Source of the DNA: Pelagophyceae sp. CCMP2097 | Lineage: Eukaryota > Sar > Pelagophyceae | Assembly: GCA_026770575.1 (NCBI GenBank) | Contig: MU657210.1 | Coordinates: forward strand, 75,653 to 139,652 | Direction: 5' to 3' | DNA: 64,000 nt | Shown: positions 1-9,971 of the stretch, piece by piece | How positions within the stretch are numbered: position 1 is the first letter of the stretch | Layout of the letters: each line of letters starts with the position of its first letter | Position numbers and translations under genes: made by a program | The notes under the pieces: model-generated | Told to the model about the DNA's origin: nothing | The model's input: only the letters and a program-made list of their open reading frames with translations | The model's database searches: none

Positions 1-305
1 TCGAGCAGGAGCCTCATTGGAATCATCATAGAAGAAGTTTTTGGTCACAGGTTCGAATCTGGTCGGCCGCAAAAAAAAGAAAAAATAAATAGCTCAATAA
101 GAAATAAAAAAATAAAAATAAAGATAAGGAGGATTTGAAAGTTCAGCGATAAGTTAAATAATTTCAATTATTTACGTGGGCATTGCAATGGGATTTGGCT
201 GTATCCTCCGGGTCCTCCGTGTGCCTCCGGCGCGCTCTTGTAATATATATTTAGTCGCCGAAGCAGAGACGCTGATTGGCCCCTCGACGAGAACTGCGCA
301 GAAGC
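1..305. other. AT-rich upstream flank with tRNA-like 3' end
   Basis: No gene is supported here. Positions about 49-72 resemble a tRNA T-arm and 3' acceptor strand (GGTTCGAATC followed by a GC-rich heptamer), but the anticodon arm upstream does not fold and the matching 5' acceptor strand would lie before the window. Positions 70-170 are an A-rich tract unlike the roughly 65-70% GC surroundings. The stretch ends at the start codon of the GILT gene and presumably holds its promoter. Confidence 0.35.
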
Positions 306-1239
306 ATGATGGTCAGGCTCCTCCCGTGCCTCGCCCTCGCGGTCGTCGCGTCGGCCTCGGACCGCGTGCCCGTGCTCGTCCTCACCGAGGCGCTGTGACC
401 CGGGTGCGCTTTCCTGCCGGCTTTTCGGCCTGATGGAAACTTGGTTTTGGAGGCCCCGGCAGCACGCTTAACGCCGGCGTCGTAGGTGCGAGGACTTCGT
501 GACGTCGACGCTGAACGATTCGTTGCCGAAGGTCGGGTCCATCATCGACCTCACGGTGGTGAGCTCTGGGCGCCGGCCGCGCTTTTAGGGCGCCGGCCGC
601 GGGGCCTCGCCGTTGCCGCCTCGACTCGTCGGCCGCAGGTGCCCTACGGCAACGCGCAGATCGACTACGGTGCCCGGAAGGTGACGTGCCAGCACGGCGA
701 ACTGGAGTGCCAAGCGAACTTGTATGAAATGTGTGGGATTCACTGCTTCCCCGACACCGCCGACTGGTTCCCGTACTACGCGCGCCGCAGCGTCCCCTCG
801 AGCGAGACTCCGCCGCGCGTGCAGCCACCGCGCAGGTCTGTCTGGAGTCCAAGGGCTCCGGCGAGGGCGGCGGCGGCGCGGCCATGCTCGCCGCGGTAGA
901 CGACTGCGCCGCCGCAGCGGGTGAGGCCCGCCGCGACCACGGACCTCGCCGTTGCGAGCCCCGCGAGTGCACGTTCCGACAGGCATCGACGCTACGGCGA
1001 TCCACGCGTGCTTTGACGACGACGCCCTCGCGTGGCAGCTGCAGGCGGCGGCGGCGAACGCCACCGCGGCCACGGGCCACAAGTACACGCCCTGGGTCGA
1101 GGTGCCCACGGGCTTTCCGCTGGACAACAGCGACTTGTTTGTGCGCGCGGTGTGCAAGGCGTACAAAGGGAAGGACAAGCCGCCCGCGTGCAAGCGCGCC
1201 GACCTCGAGGCGGACACGCGCTGCTACAAGGACATGTAA
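306..1239 (+). CDS. GILT-family thiol reductase, probable selenoprotein
   Basis: Gamma-interferon-inducible lysosomal thiol reductase family: secretory-pathway enzymes that reduce protein disulfides. Hand-spliced exons are 306-403, 486-558, 639-779 (GC donor), 836-920 and 983-1239. A signal peptide (MMVRLLPCLALAVVASAS) is followed by VPVLVLTEAL, then TGA at 396-398, then P-G-C-E-D-F across the first intron. The family has EALCxxC there, so the TGA sits exactly at the first Cys of the CxxC active site and is best read as selenocysteine (U-P-G-C). Further family marks: VPYGNAQ, the CQHGELEC signature, a second Cys cluster and HKYTPWV near the end. An alternative donor at 395 (GTGACC) would remove the TGA but also delete the first Cys and the two spacer residues. 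A candidate SECIS lies downstream. Conventional gene callers would break this gene at the TGA. Confidence 0.85.
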
Positions 1240-1322
1240 ATCGCACGTTCGAGGAGGCGGACACGCGCTGCTACGTGTAAACGCACGGGTGCAACACGCC
1301 ATCCGACCACGACACCGGCGAC

Positions 1323-1385
1323 ACACTGCGCGCATGACCGACGGCAGAGGCACCTCCCCTCTGTTGCCGCGACTCGGCGCAACCC
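1323..1385 (+). promoter_or_regulatory. candidate SECIS element in 3' UTR
   Basis: About 95 nt after the GILT stop an ATGA (1334-1337) is followed by a hairpin: CGGC (1342-1345) with GCCG and AGAGG with CCTCT, a 3-nt bulge, a C-rich 7-nt loop, then a GA (1371-1372). A lower stem TGCGC/GCGCA brackets the core. The order helix-ATGA-helix-loop-GA is SECIS-like, but the loop has CC rather than the usual AA and pairing next to the quartet is weak. Offered only because the upstream gene needs one; it has not been folded computationally. Confidence 0.3.
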
Positions 1386-1622
1386 CGGCTGTCCAACTCG
1401 AATGTAACGCACCCCTTTGGCACTCTTGCGCTGGTGGTCAGATCTCACCCCTTTGGTACGCCGTCTCGTAAGATGTCGCCGTCGGGCTCGAGGGTACTAG
1501 CCCGGCTCGAGAAGGCCCCACCCAGACTCCAACGGATCGTTCTGCGGCTGCATTTGTGTTGTGGGCCACACGCAGAGTTTCGTGTGTGAGCGAGTTTCCT
1601 TTCGGTCTCGCGCCGCCGTACC

Positions 1623-4600
1623 ATGTCGGCCAAACCGGTGCGCTTGCCTGATCCCCATCTGTCTCGCCGGCCGTTGACGGCGTCGTAGGTCCGCGAGTAC
1701 TACGGGAAACAGCTGCTGGCCAAGTACATTAAAGAGTACTCTGGTGGCGAGCATGACTTCGAGTCGCGCGGCATCCTCGTCAAGTCCGGCGTCGACGACC
1801 CGACGTCCCGCGTCACCTGGGACACGCTCCTCCAGGAGCACGAGCCCGCGTCTTCTGGAAAGGGTGGATGTGCACAGTAGTACACCCGTACACCACCAAT
1901 CCCACAAAATTTGGCGCACGCGCCCGACGGCGCGCACCTCCCTAGGAACGAGTGGGCCAAGGACTGCAAGCTCGTCGCCAAGCCGGATCAGCTCATCAAG
2001 CGCCGCGGCAAGGTGCGCACTTTCGCCGTGGTAGCGTCGTCTGCCGAGATGAGAGGGCATGGCCGCGCGGCCGCGGCGGCGTTCGAGGGGCCGCCCGGCC
2101 TTTCCGCGATTCGGGGTGCGGGCCGCTGCGAAAGGGCACAGCCGGGCCGCCCGGGCGCGCGCGCCGAGAGGAACCCCCCCTCGGCGCGGCACGTTCATCC
2201 ACATTCACTTTCGCCTCTAGGCTGGCCTCATCGCCATCAACAAGACTTTCGACGAGTGCAAGGGCTGGGTGAACGAGCGCATGAACAAGTCATGGCAGGT
2301 GGAGCAGGTCGAGGGTGTCCTCAACACGTTTCTCATCGAGCCCTTCGTGCCGCACGCGCAAGAGGACGAGCGCGTTTTGTTTGTTTTTGGGGGCTTCCGA
2401 GCTTTCTGAGATTTCGAGTTTGCGGCTGTGCCGAGCGCTTCGCCGCAGGTACTACATTTGCATCGTCTCGAACCGCGAGGGCGAGGAGATGCTCTTTTAC
2501 CACGAGGGCGGCGTCGACGTCGGTGCGTGCCTTTCCCAACGATGACGAAAGCCCGCTCGATGACGAAGAGCATTATGCAATAGAACCTGACCAGCTGTCG
2601 CTGCAAAGCTGCGGCTGGGCTCCTGATGCCTTTTTCAAGATTGAAATACTGAGAGCGTAGTGGGCTTTGCCGTGGCCGGCTCAATGAGGCAAGGCGCCGA
2701 CGTTTCCTGGATAGGCGACGTGGACGCCAAGGCGGCCAAGCTGCAGGTGGGCCTGACGCACGACGTTTCGGCTTCTGAGATTAATTCGGCGCTGCTGATG
2801 CACGTCCCGGCCGCGCGCCAGGCCAAGCTCGCCTCCTTCTTGGTCACGCTGCTCAAGTGCTACCGCGAGCTGCACTTTGTCTACATGGAGATCAACCCCA
2901 TCGTCGTCGACGCGGCGGGCAAGATTACGCCGCTGGACCTGGCGGCCAAGATTGACGAGACGGCGTCGTTCTTGGTCCAGTCCAAGTGGGGCGCGGACAT
3001 CGACTTCCCGGCGCCCTTTGGCCGCGCCGAGTTTCCCGAGGAGGCGTACGTCAAGGGCATGGACGCCAAGACGGGCGCGTCTTTGAAGCTGACGATTTTG
3101 AACGTCACTGGGCGAGTCTGGACCATGGTCGCCGGCGGCGGCGCGTCCGTCGTCTACGCCGACACGATTTGCGACCTCGGCTTCGCGCACGAGCTGGCCA
3201 ACTACGGCGAGTACTCTGGCGCGCCCAACGACGAGCAGACGTTTAACTACGCCCGCACGATTTTGGGGCTCATGACGCGCACCAAGCACCCCGACGGCAA
3301 GGTGCTGATCATCGGCGGCGGCATCGCCAACTTCACCGACGTCGCCGCGACCTTCAAGGGCCTCATCAAGGCCATCCGCCTCTACGCCGACGAGCTCTTG
3401 GCCGGCAACGTCGGCATCTTCGTGCGGCGCGCGGGCCCCAACTACCAAGAGGGCCTCAAGATGATGCTCAAGCTCAAGGAGGACACGGGCATCCGCATGA
3501 AGATCTGCGGCCCGGAGCAGGACGCCGTGGGGGTCTGCCCCGTGGCGCTCGGGCTGCAGCCGTTCGACTCGATTGCCGATTTCGACCCAGACTCCAAGCC
3601 CGTCAACGTCGTCGCCAAGGCCGAGGGCCCCATCGACGCTTTAGCGGTGCCGCGGACGTTCGACGGCGACTTTACCTCTGACCTTACCACCATGTCGAAA
3701 GTGCAGTTCTCGGGCGAGACGCGCTGCATCGTCTACGGCCTCCAGCAGGTCGCCGTCCAGGGCATGCTCGACTTCGACTACATGTGCAAGCGCGCGCGCC
3801 CGTCCGTCGCCGCCATGGTCTACCCGTTCCAGGGCAACCACTACGTCAAGTTTTACTGGGGCCAGGAGGAGACGCTCATCCCCGTCTACACCAAGATCGA
3901 CGACGCGGTGGCCAAGCACAAGGACGCCTCCGTCATGGTCAACTTCGCCTCGTTCCGCTCCGTCTACGAGACGTGTATGGAGACGTTTGACAAGCACTCT
4001 GCCCAGATTACGACCATGGCCATTATCGCGGAGGGCGTCCCGGAGATGCAGACGCGCCTCCTCGTGGCCGCCGCAGAGGCCAAGGGCGTGGGCATCATCG
4101 GCCCCGCCACGGTCGGCGGCATCAAGCCGGGCTGCTTCCGCATCGGCAACACTGGCGGCATGCTCGACAACATCGTCATGTCCAAGCTCTACCGCCCGGG
4201 CTCGGTCTGCTACGTGTCGAAGTCGGGCGGCATGTCCAACGAGCTGAACAACATCATCTCGCGCAACTCGGACGGCGTCTGCGAGGGCGTGGCCATCGGC
4301 GGCGACCGCTACCCGGGGTCGCGCTTCATCGACCACCTGCTGCGCTACAACGACAACGACGACTGCAAGATGCTCGTCTTGCTCGGCGAGGTCGGCGGCA
4401 CCGACGAGTACGACGTCTGCGCCGCGTTGGCCAGCGGCCGCATCTCCAAGCCTTTGATCGCGTGGTGCATCGGCACGTGCGCGTCGTCGTTCTCGTTCGA
4501 GGTGCAGTTTGGCCACGCGGGCGCGTGCGCGCGCGGCATGGGCGAGACGGCGCGCGACAAGAACGCGGCGCTGGCGGCGGCGGGCGCCATCGTGCCGCGG

Positions 4601-5533
4601 TCCTTTGCCGAGTTTGGCCGCAAGATCAACGAGGTGTACACGCTTCTGTTGGCGCGCGGCACCATCGTCGAAAAGCCAGAGCCGGAGACGCCCAAGGTCC
4701 CGATGGACTACACGTGGGCCAAGCGCCTGGGCATGATCCGCAAGCCCGCCAACTTCATCTCCACCATTTCCGACGACCGCGGCGAGGAGCTCAAGTACTG
4801 CGGCAAGAACATTTCCGATATTTTCTCCGAGGACATGGGCGTCGGCGGCGTCCTCTCGCTCCTCTGGTTCCGCAAGTGCCTGCCGCCCTACGCGACGAAG
4901 TTCATCGAGATGATTTTGATGGTGACGGCGGACCACGGGCCCGCCGTCTCGGGCGCGCACAATACCATTGTCACCACGCGCGCGGGCAAGGACTTGGTCT
5001 CGTCGCTCGTCTCGGGCCTGCTGACGATCGGCCCGCGCTTCGGCGGCGCGCTGGACGGCGCCGCGACGATGATGACAAAGGCGTGCGACAAGGGCATTTC
5101 CCCGAAGGACTTCGTAAACGAGTGCAAAAAAAACAACGAGCTCATCATGGGCATCGGCCACCGCATCAAGTCGCTGGAGAACCCGGACATGCGCGTCGTC
5201 ATCATCAAGGAGTACGCCCAGAAGCACTTCCCCAAGACGCCGACGCTGGACTTTGCCCTGGGCGTCGAGCAGGTCACCACGGCCAAGCGCTCCACGCTCA
5301 TCTTGAACGTCGACGGCTGCATCGCCGTCTGCTTCGTCGACCTGCTGCGCCACTGCGGCGCGTTCACCGTCGAAGAGGCGGACGAGCTCATCGGCAACGG
5401 CTGCCTCAACGGCCTCTTCGTCCTCGGCCGGTCCTTTGGCTTCATTGGGCACCACCTCGACCAAAAGCGCCTCAAGCAGCCGCTCTACCGCCACCCCTGG
5501 GACGACATCTCCTACATTGGCGACCAGCTCTAG
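1623..5533 (+). CDS. ACLY: ATP-citrate lyase, single-chain animal type
   Basis: Cytosolic enzyme making acetyl-CoA and oxaloacetate from citrate, CoA and ATP for lipid synthesis. Exons 1623-1637, 1689-1843 (GC donor), 1946-2012, 2221-2369 (GC donor), 2449-2522 and 2715-5533 join in phase to about 1092 residues, close to human ACLY (1101). It starts MSAKP as animal enzymes do. Visible blocks: [11 protein letters not shown] and [13 protein letters not shown] of the ATP-grasp/CoA-binding N-terminal half, [22 protein letters not shown], the phosphohistidine loop FGHAGA (His about residue 754), and the citrate-synthase-like C-terminal part with [13 protein letters not shown] and ending in the [19 protein letters not shown] block. 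The phosphoserine linker of the animal protein is much shorter. The five short 5' exons against one 2.8 kb exon explain why only the last exon shows as a long frame. Confidence 0.97.
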
Positions 5534-5670
5534 GCCGCCGGCCCCGGCCCCGCGCCCCAGGGGGCGACGCCCGAGACCACCTCCCGTTTTCGTACACACC
5601 GAGCTGCCGCCGCGCCACCGCCGCGGCCTGATTCTATTGCCCGCGGCGAAGGCGCCGCCTTTGTCCGCCT

Positions 5671-6249
5671 TTAATAATACACCGATTGCAACAGACGAGG
5701 GTCCTTGGATGCCAGGGCGATGGCCGCGATGCGACAGACAAGGGTCCTTAAGAGGGTCACTGGCGGCGAGCCGATTGCGGCGATGCGGTGGGTGATTTCT
5801 GCGCGGCAGAGCGGGCAGACGATCATCTTGTCGGCGCAGCCGCGGCAGGCGCACCGGTGGCGGCAGGGCAAAAAGACCGTCTCGCGCGCCTCGCACGTCT
5901 GTTCATCCATCGCGCGCCGCTGCCGGCGCGCGACCTCGCCGGATACGGCCGCCGACGAAGACGCGACGGCGGCAACGAGGTCCTCGAGGTCCCCCGGGCT
6001 CAGCGCCGAAACGTCAATCGACCGCAGCGCCGCCGCCGCAGAGGCGCCGGCCCGTCGCTCCGCCTGCGCGAGCTGCTCCACCAGCGCGTACTGCTCGCCT
6101 AGCGCGGCTTTGAGCGCGCGCGTCTGTGTTTTGAAGTCCGCCTCGGCTTCTGCGATGGCCTCGTCAAACATCGCCGCCTCCGCCACGAGCCCTTCGACGA
6201 GCTCCTCGAGCTCGCCGACGCGCGCCTCGGACGTGAGGCGCGCGCGCAA
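5671..6249 (-). CDS. coiled-coil RING-finger protein (5' end unresolved)
   Basis: About 190 residues: an Ala/Glu-rich helical stretch likely to form a coiled coil, then a C-terminal C3HC4 RING (ETVFLPCRHRCACRGCADK then CPLC) of the type in MGRN1/IAP-like E3 ubiquitin ligases. The N-terminal zinc pair is unusual: only one Cys (EQTCEARET) precedes the block. There is no good ATG at the 5' end; the frame continues upstream to about 6293 with an AG-like acceptor near 6297, so a 5' exon is probably missing. The C-terminal tail encodes two copies of the short repeat seen at 5691, 5733 and 7453. E3 activity is inferred from the RING alone. Confidence 0.6.
   Translation of the reverse strand: MRARLTSEARVGELEELVEGLVAEAAMFDEAIAEAEADFKTQTRALKAALGEQYALVEQLAQAERRAGASAAAALRSIDVSALSPGDLEDLVAAVASSSAAVSGEVARRQRRAMDEQTCEARETVFLPCRHRCACRGCADKMIVCPLCRAEITHRIAAIGSPPVTLLRTLVCRIAAIALASKDPRLLQSVYY
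5690..5752. repeat. dispersed short repeat, copies 1 and 2
   Basis: ACAGACGAGGGTCCTT (about 5691-5706) and ACAGACAAGGGTCCTTA (about 5734-5750) lie 43 bp apart inside the 3' end of the RING frame; a third copy is near 7454-7470. The repeat explains the duplicated residues at the end of the RING frame. Confidence 0.6.
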
Positions 6250-6302
6250 GGCCGCGTCGTCGGCGCTACGAAGCTGTTCCGTCAGCGCGTACGTGAGATT
6301 GG

Positions 6303-6851
6303 CTATTTATTCCGCCGCGTCGAGATTGGCCCTGCTGCGGTGTTCCCGCCGCGGTGGAAGACCGTGTCGACGAGGCGGCCCTCCGTGTCGACGAGGTGGC
6401 CCTGCTGCTCCAGCGTGAGGCCGAGGACAAGGTTGATCCCCGTGGCGTCGATGGCGTGCTTCTTGAGCCAGTCGAGGGTCCGCTGCTTCGCCTCGCGGTC
6501 CCGGGCCTGCTCCGCCTTGCTCGCCGTCTTGCCCGCCGCCGCCGCCGCCGCCGCCTGCCCCCATACGTCCGGCGCAATGGGGGTAGGGCACGGCGCCGCC
6601 TGCAGCTCGTCGTCGTCGTGCGGGGCGGGGAGCGGCGGCGGCGCCGCGGGGCGCCGCGGGGCGGCCGCGTTGCGTCCGTCCGCCGCCGCCAGCTTCCGCT
6701 CTCGCTTTCCCTTTTTCTTCTTTGGCGCCTGCTTCGTCTCCTTGGGTGCGGCCGCGCCGTCGTCGTCGAACATCCGCACGAGCTCTTCATCGCGCCGCTC
6801 CTTTGCCGCCTCGAAGTCAGCCTTGTCCTCGTACTCCTCGTCGTCGTCCAT
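6303..6851 (-). CDS. hypothetical acidic/basic protein
   Basis: About 182 residues from the ATG at 6851. The N-terminus is strongly acidic and helical (MDDDEEYEDKADFEAAKERR), followed by a Lys-rich basic stretch (KKKKGKRERK) that could be a nuclear localisation signal, a Pro/Ala linker, and a C-terminal region with AIDATGINLVLGLTLEQQ. I do not recognise the family. An in-frame extension upstream exists, but the acidic start looks natural. It lies immediately 5' of the RING frame on the same strand, so the two might be exons of one gene; no splice joining them in phase was convincing. Confidence 0.5.
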   Translation of the reverse strand: MDDDEEYEDKADFEAAKERRDEELVRMFDDDGAAAPKETKQAPKKKKGKRERKLAAADGRNAAAPRRPAAPPPLPAPHDDDELQAAPCPTPIAPDVWGQAAAAAAAGKTASKAEQARDREAKQRTLDWLKKHAIDATGINLVLGLTLEQQGHLVDTEGRLVDTVFHRGGNTAAGPISTRRNK

Positions 6852-7776
6852 GACCTCCACCACCCCGTGGCGGCCGGCGCGCGGGGCGCCTAATACGGGG
6901 CCGCTCAGAATGCAATGGGCATCCCACAGCGGCGCTATTGTGAAGCACCGCCCGACTCGGGGCCCTCGCCGTGTCCCACCCGGGGGGTGAGGCAGACCGG
7001 GCACGGGCCTCCCGGGGGAGCACGGGCCGCATAGGTGCCGAAATTCGCTCGTCCAGAAACGATCGTGGCTCAAAGCCGAAACGATTCGTGGCTCAAAAAA
7101 TCACCGATCCGCTGATCAGCCTCCACTTCGTACCGGGCCCGCGGCATCGCCGTCCGACTCGCCTCGACCAACCTGAAAGGCACCGGACACTGCGCACGGC
7201 AGCTGCGGCTGCTCAGCCTGCGCACGGCCACCCAGCTCGGGCACACGGCCGGGCCACAAAAATTTTGTTCGCTGAAACTTTCAGGGCTTCAAGAAGTCCC
7301 GACTTGTCTGCAGATCTGAAGAAGTTTGCGCCACTGCAGTACTGCTGGACAGCAGGCTGAGCAGTGAGCTTCCCCTTCAGAGGCGTCTCTCCATCGTGGA
7401 GTACGCCACTATCGAGCTGACACGGGGCTCGTGAACCGATTCGCCACAAAGAAACAGACAAGGGTCCTTACGAGACACTGCACACAAGCTTGGTAAAGTA
7501 TCAAAGCCAGGGTCCGCCGCTCGGCTCGTGGCCTCTTTCCGGCCCGGGCGCACCGGCGAGCCTATGTCCGTGGCTTAAGATCCCCCGTTCGATCTCTGTG
7601 GCTTGTCTGCCTCTGCTCGTCCGCGCCCTGCTCGTCCACGACACGCGTCGCGTAAGCCTCCCCCCTGGGTGGGGCTGCCCCCCAAAGGAAGCCGTCGGGC
7701 CGTCACGGAGAGAGGTGCGGCTTGGGGTTGCTCCCCTGACATCTCTTCTGCGCAAAGGTCGAAGAGGCTCGTTACG
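6852..7776. other. intergenic stretch
   Basis: About 925 bp between two minus-strand genes. I see no supported coding exon or RNA gene. It contains the third copy of ACAGACAAGGGTCCTTA (about 7454-7470) and presumably the promoter of the 6303-6851 gene near 6900-7100. Confidence 0.5.
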
Positions 7777-9546
7777 CTATCGGGGCCTGCGCCGCGCGCG
7801 CGCGCCAGGCGCCGATTCGGGCGGGGCGGCGTCTGCCTCGCCGAGTTTTGGAAAGGGCCGTCGGTCGAACCACCGCAGCGACGTCTTAGACTCGGAGCCT
7901 TCGAGGGCGCGGTGCGCCTGCGCCGCCGAGCCCGGCCGCGCAAAGGGCGCCGCGCCGTAGACGGCCTCGGCCGAGAAGAGCGGCCGCCGAAAGGAGACGC
8001 CCGGCTTGTCCGGCTTGTCCGGCGTCGTCGAAGTCGTCGACGTGTGCGGCCGCGGCGCGCCGACGACGCTCGTCGCGGCCGCGGCCGGCGTTGTCGAAGT
8101 CGTCGACGCGTACCGACGCGGCGCCCCGGTCGGGGCGGTCCGCGGCCGCGGCCGCGCCGCGACGAGCGCCGTCGGCGCGGCCGGCGAGGCAGCGCGCGGC
8201 CGGCGTCGGTCCGCGGCGGGCTCGTCTTCGGGCTGTGGGTCGTCGATGCCACCGTCGTCGTCCTCGGGCGCGACGCCGTGCTGCGCCGGCTTGACGCCGT
8301 CGAGAAGCGTGAGGAATCGGGCTGCCTGCGCCGGCCGGAGCGTCGCGTTGGTCACGCGCGCCATCTGCTTCTGCACGACGGCGAAGCGCGCGACGACCTC
8401 GGCGTGCTTGCGGTCCAGCGCCGCAAACGCGCGCGCCAGCGCCCCCTTGTCCGCCTCGAGCACCGTGTTGGCCGCCATCGTCGCCGCCACCGCCGCGCAC
8501 AGCGGCACCGCCTCGGCCTCGAGCGCGGCCACCGTGCCGGCGAGCGCGGCGTTCTTCGCCTCGACGTCGCCGACGGTTTGGTCCCTGGCCTGCTGCGCCT
8601 TGGCCGCGCGCCGCGCCAGCCCGGCGAGGATCTCGACGTGGTCCGAGGCGTCCGCCTCGAGCTTCGAGTGGCTTTCTTCCAAATCGCTCAGCGTTTCGTC
8701 TCGCTCGGCGAGCGTCGCCCTCGCGGCCGCCGTGTCGGCCGTGGCCGCGGCGAGTGCGGCGAGCGCCGCGCGCAGCTCGTCCTCGGTGGCGCGGTGCAGA
8801 CCCTGCTCAATCTTCAGCTTTTTGGACATGGCCTCCTCCTGCGCAAGCGAGCTGCGCCAGGCGTCGTTCTCGACCTTCCACCGCGCAGACTGCGACGTGA
8901 CGCGGGCAATCTCGGACGCCGACGACGCCTGCAGGTCGGCGAGCGCGCCGCCCGCCGTCTCGAGCGAGGCGACGAGCCGCGCCGCCGCGGCCGCGTGCGA
9001 CGCGCCCTCGGCCGCCGACGCCGCGCGGCATTCGTGGAGCAGGGCCTCGGCCGCGTGCCACAGGCCCTCGTTCTTCGCGGCGTCTTCGACGGCCGCGTCG
9101 ACGGCGTCCGTCGCTGCCTCGTCGGCGTCGGCGCGGGCCCTGCGCTGCGCCTCGGCGTCGGCCTTAGAGGCGTCGAAGCGCGCCTTGAGCTTTGCCAGCT
9201 GGCCGCGGAGCATGGCGTGGCTCGCGGCCGCCGCCTTGGCCGCCGCTGCCGCCTTGGCCGCCGCCGCCTCGGCGTCCTCGCGCAGCGCCTCGGCGTCGTC
9301 CGCCGCGGCCTCCTCGACGACGCGCAGCCGCGCGACCGCCGACTTCACCTTGCCGTCCTTGGCGCGGCACAGCTGCTCGAGGCGCGCGTTCTCGGTGCGG
9401 AGCCGCGGCGCCTCGTCGTCGTCGTCGTCGCCGTCGTCGTCATCGTCGCCGTCGTCGCCGTCGGCGCCGGCCTTGAGCTTCTTGCGGAGGCGCCCCACCT
9501 CCGCCTCGAGGTCGGCGAGGCGCTGCGGGTCGACCGCGGACGCCAT
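7777..9546 (-). CDS. long coiled-coil protein
   Basis: A 589-residue protein from the ATG at 9546 (MASAVDPQRLADLEAEVGRL). Residues about 1-30 are a heptad-rich helix, then a run of Asp (nearly all GD/DD), then roughly 300 residues of Ala/Glu/Lys/Arg-rich sequence with continuous heptad character, as in structural coiled-coil proteins. The last 200 residues are disordered, Pro/Arg/Ala-rich, with two near-identical segments coding VVEVVD on the opposite strand, reflecting an internal DNA repeat (about 8020-8110). No catalytic domain is visible. Cytoskeletal or centrosomal scaffolding is possible but not shown. No intron is needed. Composition is extremely Ala-rich, so similarity searches would be uninformative. 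Confidence 0.65.
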   Translation of the reverse strand: MASAVDPQRLADLEAEVGRLRKKLKAGADGDDGDDDDDGDDDDDEAPRLRTENARLEQLCRAKDGKVKSAVARLRVVEEAAADDAEALREDAEAAAAKAAAAAKAAAASHAMLRGQLAKLKARFDASKADAEAQRRARADADEAATDAVDAAVEDAAKNEGLWHAAEALLHECRAASAAEGASHAAAAARLVASLETAGGALADLQASSASEIARVTSQSARWKVENDAWRSSLAQEEAMSKKLKIEQGLHRATEDELRAALAALAAATADTAAARATLAERDETLSDLEESHSKLEADASDHVEILAGLARRAAKAQQARDQTVGDVEAKNAALAGTVAALEAEAVPLCAAVAATMAANTVLEADKGALARAFAALDRKHAEVVARFAVVQKQMARVTNATLRPAQAARFLTLLDGVKPAQHGVAPEDDDGGIDDPQPEDEPAADRRRPRAASPAAPTALVAARPRPRTAPTGAPRRYASTTSTTPAAAATSVVGAPRPHTSTTSTTPDKPDKPGVSFRRPLFSAEAVYGAAPFARPGSAAQAHRALEGSESKTSLRWFDRRPFPKLGEADAAPPESAPGARARRRPR

Positions 9547-9971
9547 CGCTGCGCGAGACCCGGGGCGGTGGCGGCCGGAAGAGGCCTCGGAGCGCCCGGA
9601 GCCCACTGCCACCGATCTGGCGAACTGCCACTGGTCACACCGATCTGGCGAAGACCGCCGCTTCGCGTGCTGAGACGCGGACCACCCGTCCCGTCCTCCG
9701 GATCCTTGTTTCGCGAGGCTGAGCTCGTGCGATTGCTCACTGCGGTTTCACGATCGCCAAAAATAACAAAAATCGAGTCGCGGCGCTGGGGCGCCGGCCG
9801 CCGTCAGGGCGGCAATTCGCGACGTCCGACAGCGCGCATCTCGGTTAAACGATCTTAAGTCGTTCCACCTCACAGGGATCAGGATTTGGTCTGCTCTCGA
9901 GGTCCGAGGTTGCTCGGGGTGTCTCGGCGTCATGGCATGTCATCACGCAGGGAAGGGTGGCGGTCGACCGG
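9547..9971. promoter_or_regulatory. intergenic/promoter region of coiled-coil gene
   Basis: About 425 bp upstream of the gene starting at 9546. It contains CGATCGCCAAAAATAAC at 9751, one of several TTGGCGAT-like motifs in 5' flanks in this window. No coding signal is supported. Confidence 0.35.

Noticed and set aside
1..75. tRNA gene
   Set aside because: T-arm and 3' acceptor resemble a tRNA, but there is no foldable anticodon arm, one T-stem pair mismatches, and the 5' acceptor strand is not in the window.
395..489. alternative splice of GILT that removes the TGA
   Set aside because: Donor GTGACC at 395 is formally possible but deletes U-P-G and leaves one active-site Cys, whereas the donor at 404 restores a full-length alignment with family spacing.
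3641..5896. 751-residue minus-strand frame opposite ATP-citrate lyase
   Set aside because: It mirrors the GC-rich codons of a certain plus-strand gene; composition is Arg/Asp/Val/Ala-rich with no domain.
7603..9858. 751-residue plus-strand frame opposite the coiled-coil gene
   Set aside because: Antisense shadow, mostly Arg/Gly; the minus strand shows continuous heptads and an Asp run that make sense as protein.
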